Shown in pieces: positions 58,575 through 64,000 of a DNA stretch of 64,000 bases. Under the pieces are notes generated by a model that saw only the letters and a program-made list of their open reading frames with translations, was not told the origin of the DNA and did no database searches. Position 1 is the first letter of the stretch; the number at the start of each line of letters is the position of its first letter. The position numbers and the translations under genes were made by a program. Origin of the DNA: Vermamoeba vermiformis (lineage: Eukaryota; Tubulinea; Echinamoebida); NCBI GenBank assembly GCA_045837725.1, contig JBEWZL010000270.1, positions 124,001-188,000 of the forward strand. Direction: 5' to 3'.

Positions 58575-60124
58575 GCTGGACGTGTTATCGTATCAAGAAA
58601 TATTTAGATTTATTGCGGGACTTATTTTGCATTATTTTTTCATTTGTGCCAAATCGGGGTTCGGTTTCGAATAAAATTTTATCAACTTTAGTACTGTAAA
58701 CTGCCAAATAACTGGCAAAAAATCGGCAGCCAGCGATCAGCGCGCGAACAAACAAAAAATTCAATTTAGCAATTTCAAATAATTATTATTTATATATACA
58801 TATATATTCAAATAGTTTTGATGCTAGCCGACAAATTAAAGCAAAATTTGTTACCAAATCCGCATCGGGGATCCGTGTTTTCTCATTTGTACACACAATG
58901 GTTGCGGTGCTTTTGCTACATATAAATATATATAAAGATATATCCCACTTTAATTGCAAAATTGAGCAAAAGTTGCACAAAAATTGCAAGATGCATCCGT
59001 TCGTCATTGCAAGTTTTAGCACAGTCTCGCACAAATTTACACGCGATATTCACGATTCTCTGTACTAAATAGATACATACATCAAATCGTGTGGTCTTCA
59101 TGCAAAACGATGCAGCTTCTGTGCAGAAAAATGCAGAATAAGCACACTTGCCGTTCTTGCTCCGCAAAATAATTTTTTGTCGCCAGCTGGAATCGAACCC
59201 TGGCGCAACCTGCACTTTGTGCCACTTATTCAGCAGTTTACAGTATCGGATCCAAAACGAATTCCGCTTGATTTTGATTTGTATAATACGACCAAGAGCA
59301 TATTACTCGTAAATTAGTTATCAAGAAAACTGGTAAGCGTTTTCCAGCCGGAACGAAGATGAAGCGCAAATTATTCATTACGGCAGTTTAATGACGTAAG
59401 TAATATTAAATTATATTAAGAAATGATTTACTTCCTCAATCTATCTAAATCAAACGTTGTGGCGGTAGTAATAATTTTTGGTGTTACTAATTTAATTCAC
59501 GCAAAATTCGATGTATGGCTCGATCGAGCAAATAAAACTCTGACACAATCGGCCCATATTAAATTGTAATATTTGGATTAATTATCAATCCTCGTTGCGT
59601 GTATCGTAATTAAGAATAGAATAATATTTGAAATTATTAACGAAATAACGATTTTGTGATCTTGATAGGAAATTGCTCGTGCCTATTCTACACGCGGGTG
59701 GAGCTGAGCGATGGGACACATTAAGAGGAATGCAAATTAAGCTCGCAGATTTAATCCTAAGCAGCCTATTCTTCCAGGCTTTCAGCGAAGAACGCTTATT
59801 AGCAAATCATTTATTGAAGGACCTGAAGAACCTTTTCAGGCACAGCTAGAGAAGGTGCGCCACTTATCCGTTCAGTCGCCTCCTTGCAATTTATGTTTGG
59901 ATGTGAGGTACGCGATTGAAAATACTCCACTAGCCTCTTCAAACAATCTAATTTAGTGGGCATAGGACGATAAACCAGTTAACCAGTACTTTATCCCTAT
60001 GGCTTGCGTTTTTGGATCGTTATCCTGTGTTGTTGGGCTACAGCGATTTCGCGTTACTGGAACATAAATTTGATTTGAAGATTTTATTTACATTATGTAC
60101 AAAGTAATGGTTGCTCATATACGA
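58575..60124. other. Long spacer, about 1.5 kb
   Basis: No supported protein gene. Minus-strand frames at 58,786-59,215 have no domain. A tRNA-like B-box is noted separately. The 59,680-59,960 part is less AT-rich than the rest but shows no recognisable product. Confidence 0.4.
59176..59225 (-). other. tRNA-like B-box remnant (possible tRNA-derived element)
   Basis: Read on the minus strand it contains GGTTCGATTCC, an exact pol III B-box, preceded by TGGCACAAAGTGC, which is A-box-like. The spacing is too short for a complete tRNA, and the T-stem does not pair fully. It could be a tRNA fragment or the head of a SINE. Confidence 0.3.
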
Positions 60125-61364
60125 TTAGGATTGAATATACCACGTAGGGTCATTAACATTAGGGTCGTACCTCGGGTCGTAAGTGCTGTTAGAATTCAAC
60201 GAGGTCAACTGATCGCTGATCGTTCCTGCAGCGCTTCGGAATACAGGCACGAGCGAGAACTTGGTAAAATTTGACGGTAAGCTACCACCACTAGTCATTG
60301 GCTTGCCAGCCGCATCCGTGCCGATAAAACCAAGGTAGATCTGTTCGTCTAAAAGTTAGACCCAAAATGTATTTAATCAACGTGGAGCGTAAGTATTATC
60401 GAATTAAAATAAAAGTATTATTAAGGTCGAAAATGTATGTTTGAATTACCAGGAAATATAGAATTATTTGTAGCGGATCTGATTTCGTACCTTAATATTG
60501 CAAGCCTGCCAAACGCTGGTATTGGTAACGCACGAGTCGCATACCAAGCACTCTAAGAGAGTAATACCACATGAATTATCGATGCATTGGTCTGGATCTG
60601 TCTCGTTTGAAGACTTCATGCAATCACTGCATCCGTCGTCCCAGGACATCGCTGTAGGAACCTATACGTCACAGGTCAGTATTGGGTACTATAACTTAAT
60701 CATAAAGAGGTAATATTGATGCTTTTTATAACAATATGGGAATCGTTATTCGATCTGTAAGGTTACAGGCGAAAATTTTGTAGCGGATCTCCTGGTAAAA
60801 TAAAAAATATTTTGTTACTTACGCCCTTAGTCAGTTGTACTACAACAGAATACGAGGCCAAAATATATTCTCCTTTCGCGTAACGCTTCGGCACGGTCGT
60901 CAAGTTGAGAGTTTTTCCGCCGAACTCAGCCCAGACGTATGTAGTGTCGGAGGAGGTCCGATAAATATATTTTTGTGCGACACTAGTACTGCTAGAGCTA
61001 TTACTCGAACTGTCTGAAGCGTTCACTCGGATCAAGTTCGAAAAATTAAGAAAACCTAAAAAAATACTGTGTGAGCAATCCGTAATATTAATATGACTAA
61101 AAAAATAAAATAGTGCTTATTAGATGGTTACTCACTGTTCTGGATCTCGAGTCTGCTGAACGAATCTATGTGAGGGAAAAAGATCGCTTTTTTGGCGTTC
61201 TCCAACTTAGTAGTATCGGCGATATATACATATAACACCGATTGATCCCCTTTATAGTATCCATCCGTCTTTTCAGTTAAAGTAAGCTCGTTGGCGTAAA
61301 GCGTTGAACATCCGCATCCGCAGACAAAAATTAATAGGAAGGCTCCTAAAATTTGCTTTGCCAT
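60125..61364 (-). CDS. Secreted protein with a Cys-rich module, unknown family
   Basis: Four exons. Start MAKQILGAFLLIFVCGCGCS is a signal peptide with a Cys cluster at the cleavage region. The mature part begins ELTLTEKTDGYYKGDQSVLY and has a beta-rich region, TTYVWAEFGGKTLNLTTVPK, EYILASYSVVVQLTKG. The third exon is Cys-rich, SWDDGCSDCMKSSNETDPDQ, then CIDNSCGITLLECLVCDSCV, probably three or four disulphides. The last exon reads EQIYLGFIGTDAAGKPMTSG and ends YDPNVNDPTWYIQS. A Ser/Asn-rich linker (SDSSSNSSSSTS) joins the domains, with several N-glycosylation sequons. Likely extracellular or vacuolar. No family recognised. Confidence 0.72.
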
Positions 61365-61784
61365 GGTTCTTCGTTTTTAAATAATGAATAATAAACATAA
61401 AGCTCGTATTATATACGTGGTATGTCCTGTCGTCATACAAACACGGCAAATTTCCAAAATAGGCAATTTCATTTGAAAATTAAACTCGTTTTCTTTCAAA
61501 ATTGCGTAATAAATACCCGAGCATGTATTTCAATTAAATGAATATAAATTAACCGCAAGCGGTTATACCTTACTTTATCTGGTTCTTTTCGGATCGCGAT
61601 TTTTTTCGTGGTTGGCTGTTTCCTACGGTCCAGATTAAAAGAAAAAATCCGTTAATATTATAATATAATTACTCTGCAGATATAGTTACCGAGCCATAGC
61701 TGAAACGGAGCTGTCACATCCGGAGTTCAATTTGGCCGTCCGTGTAAACCATCACGTCTATTTGCTAGTCATACAAAAATGGTT
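61365..61784. other. Intergenic spacer
   Basis: 420 bp between the secreted-protein start and the 3' end of the last gene. Nothing notable. Confidence 0.45.
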
Positions 61785-64000
61785 CTACAAGCTATCAATA
61801 TCGAACATATCCTTCATCGATGTCCATTTCTTGACTCGTTCATTGAGTGATTTGATTTTGGTGTCGAACTTGTCGTTCTTGATTGCACTCAAAAACATCT
61901 TCGAGTCGAACAAGACTGAGTTGTACACGCACAAATGTTTCAGTTCTTCGTTAATAGAGCACGCTGATAATAGCACAATGAATTTTTCAACCTCCGCAAT
62001 TTGTTCTTGCGTCTTTTTTCTTCGGCTCTTGTTCCACTTGAAAAGAGCTTCGTTTAAATCTGTGCCAAAGAGTAACATACGATTATTACCAAATAAGGAA
62101 ACGCAAAATACGTTTTGGACGTACCTGTCAAGTCCACTTTTATCGATAGGCGCCAAGATCCGCCTAAATGTTCCACGAAGTCTACGCCAAAATGATATCC
62201 AAGTGCGGCTATTGCACACAAGTATTCAGGCTCAGCGTCATATTTATCGAGAATTTTACGGACAGCCGAGTGTGTCACAGCTTGAAAAGTCTTGCGCGGA
62301 CTGTACTTCAAAAACCGCTTGATAAGATTGTAGACCTAGTTAAGTTCGCATAAGTCATATTTAGAGCTTGCGTAATATCAATAGTGATATTAACTTACCA
62401 TTTGCAAGTTTTTCATTTTAGCGAATTCCGTCGTTGAAAAATTAAAGGCAAAGTCCAACGAGTGTTCCATTAGATTCGTGAGCGTTTCTTTAGAGCACTC
62501 GATAAAACCAACAACCTATTTATAATATAATATTAATATCAATGATGTGGAAATAATGATTTGTACGTACCAGTGAATGAAATTTGTACAACATTGCGTG
62601 AAATTTTTCATTCTTAAGGCGAAAAACCTGCTGTTCCGACGCTCGCAAACAAATAATGCTTATTACTTCAATGTAACGTTCTTTGTCTTCTTCAGACAAC
62701 AACGGCGCTAACTTCTCGTACAAGTCAGCGACTGCTTGGTACAACGACAGGTCGATACATTTGCAGCGAAGGAAGCCAAACAACACACGTAACGCTTGTT
62801 GCGTGTGCCTGATGGAAAAATTTTCGTTGTCTTGGTTGAAGATCTCAATCAATCTCTTTGCAGCCTGCAAATTTGTCTCTTCATGCGCAAGCTATAATAA
62901 AAAAATAACGAATAAATAACAATTATTTAACGGATCTTATTCTTAATTCGGTAATGTCAAATTATTATTATTAATGTTACCTGCATCAATTCTTCATAAC
63001 TATATTCCCATTCGGTATCGCTCGTGGGATTGAATTGCACAATGTCCGGATGATACTGCGTATATTTTACAGCCGTCTTCTTCATGCCTCGATATCCCGA
63101 TCCTATATTCTTTTCAGGATCGTACTCGACTTTTCTTGGCTCTGGATTTTTGAACGTGAAAATTTCGTCCGTTTGATTTTTGGTCGGTTTTTCAAGCTTA
63201 TTGTACGCTGCAACTGCGTTTTTGTATTCTTCTAAAGTCAGCGGAATGTATTTAGGCCAGCGGGAAGTATACCATGCGTAAGTCATGTCGTATTGTTGTT
63301 GCTCCATAATTTCGCTCTGGCCGAACGAATGAATGTCGGCTGGAATGACTTTCAACAAATCATCGATCATTTGTTCAAGCTTTTTCGGGTCTTTTTTCAT
63401 CACTTTGTAGCACGCCTCGCCAAACAGTGCTTGGAACTCAGGCATGTCTACGTCAAACCCAATCGATTTGTCCATCACTTTCTCGACCAGTCGTTCAATT
63501 GTAGGCTCAAATTCTTCACCGATAGCATATTTACCTATCAATACGGATTAATAATTACATATTACATTTAGGATAAAATTCTTACCGAGAAGGGCGTACT
63601 GGTACAAAATTTGAGGCTTCGTTATCAACGGAATTTTCTTCTCGTTAGTGTATGGTCTGTAACGCTTAACTTTTGACGCAGCAAGTTTCACAATAGCGTC
63701 TTCGTAGAGTGGCAGATACTAAGCGCATATTAGATAAGGTATTAAAAATAACTAATAGACTTCGCTTACTTTCTTCATTCGAGTGCCAAATGTTGCTCCG
63801 AGCTGGCCAAATTCTTCCCATAATTTCCAACCACGAGGTTGATGAGTATATTTGTTGAAAATTTTACGGTGTTGTGATAATAGATCCAAAATATTCTTGT
63901 TCACTTGATCAAATCGTTCGTCATCGATAAACTCGGCAACGTTGACCCCTTTCAATAGCTCAACAATAGCTTCGATAAAATATAATCTACGAACGTACGT
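61785..64000 (-). CDS. Large helical protein, unknown family (cut by right edge)
   Basis: At least nine exons running off the window. In order from the right: LYFIEAIVELLKGVNVAEFI, FNKYTHQPRGWKLWEEFGQL, GATFGTRMKKKYLPLYEDAI, KIPLITKPQILYQYALLG, KYAIGEEFEPTIERLVEKVM, MPEFQALFGEACYKVMKKDP, DDLLKVIPADIHSFGQSEIM, a charged linker with DIVQFNPTSDTEWEYSYEEL, then AAKRLIEIFNQDNENFSIRH, LFGFLRCKCIDLSLYQAVAD, a TFQAVTHSAVRKILDKYDAE block and a basic C-terminal helix NKSRRKKTQEQIAEVEKFIV ending FDIDSL. The pattern of repeated amphipathic helices suggests a HEAT/ARM-like solenoid. No membrane segment in the visible part. The N-terminus is missing, so identity cannot be pressed. Confidence 0.65.

Noticed and set aside
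1-64000. CRISPR arrays, rRNA genes, LTR elements or Polinton-type elements
   Set aside because: No regularly spaced repeats, rRNA-like blocks, terminal repeats, integrase, capsid or reverse-transcriptase motifs were seen.

Overview
The window is a gene-dense stretch of a unicellular eukaryote's nuclear genome: moderately AT-rich, with many short GT-AG introns (about 45-170 nt, donors often GTAAG or GTACG), short intergenic gaps and genes on both strands. Core eukaryotic trafficking and organelle genes (SCYL2-type pseudokinase, AP-3 sigma, Rab GDI, TCAIM-like, CLYBL-like) sit beside lineage-specific families. Fungal-type Zn2Cys6 factors together with TCAIM, secreted kelch/EGF proteins and a C1q-like pair suggest an amoebozoan or a unicellular relative of animals and fungi rather than a true fungus; the sequence alone does not settle this.

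Layout. 1-2.4 kb: edge-truncated kelch protein and a LUD-domain enzyme (both minus). 3.3-10.5 kb: three tandem Zn2Cys6 paralogs with the same exon plan (minus). 11-24.5 kb (plus): SCYL2-like pseudokinase, a large unrecognised protein, TCAIM-like mitochondrial protein, a codon-optimised 160-aa orphan, and a secreted kelch/EGF protein. 24.5-31.4 kb: a minus-strand OB-fold-like gene, a plus-strand ankyrin-type gene and a minus-strand gene with a possible LURP-one-like region. 31.4-37.7 kb (plus): AP-3 sigma, a secreted EGF/propeller-type surface protein, and a Rab GDI gene that has lost its middle. 38-41 kb (plus): a Crinkler/RHS-type NTPase-nuclease gene whose body is almost free of CpG, unlike all its neighbours. 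40.9-42.6 kb (minus): CLYBL-like lyase. 43-46 kb (plus): two tandem secreted proteins with phage-tail-like beta repeats and a C1q-like head. 46-49.2 kb: an inverted pair of two-TM paralogs. 49.8-50.6 kb: Nudix hydrolase. 50.7-55.2 kb (minus): a 16-exon, 991-codon gene joining an ADP-ribosylglycohydrolase, FHA, CUE-like, coiled-coil and PARP domains. 55.8-64 kb: ICMT-like membrane methyltransferase, two tiny candidate genes, a secreted Cys-containing protein and a large helical protein cut by the right edge.

The strongest candidates for something new are the ADP-ribose eraser/writer fusion at 50744-55214 (every splice junction checked in frame), the CpG-poor Crinkler-type gene with a host-like SAM header, and a perfect 12-bp palindrome, TGACACGTGTCA, found five times and each time inside an intron, twice as pairs 57 and 60 bp apart. 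I ran no searches; all family names come from reading motifs.
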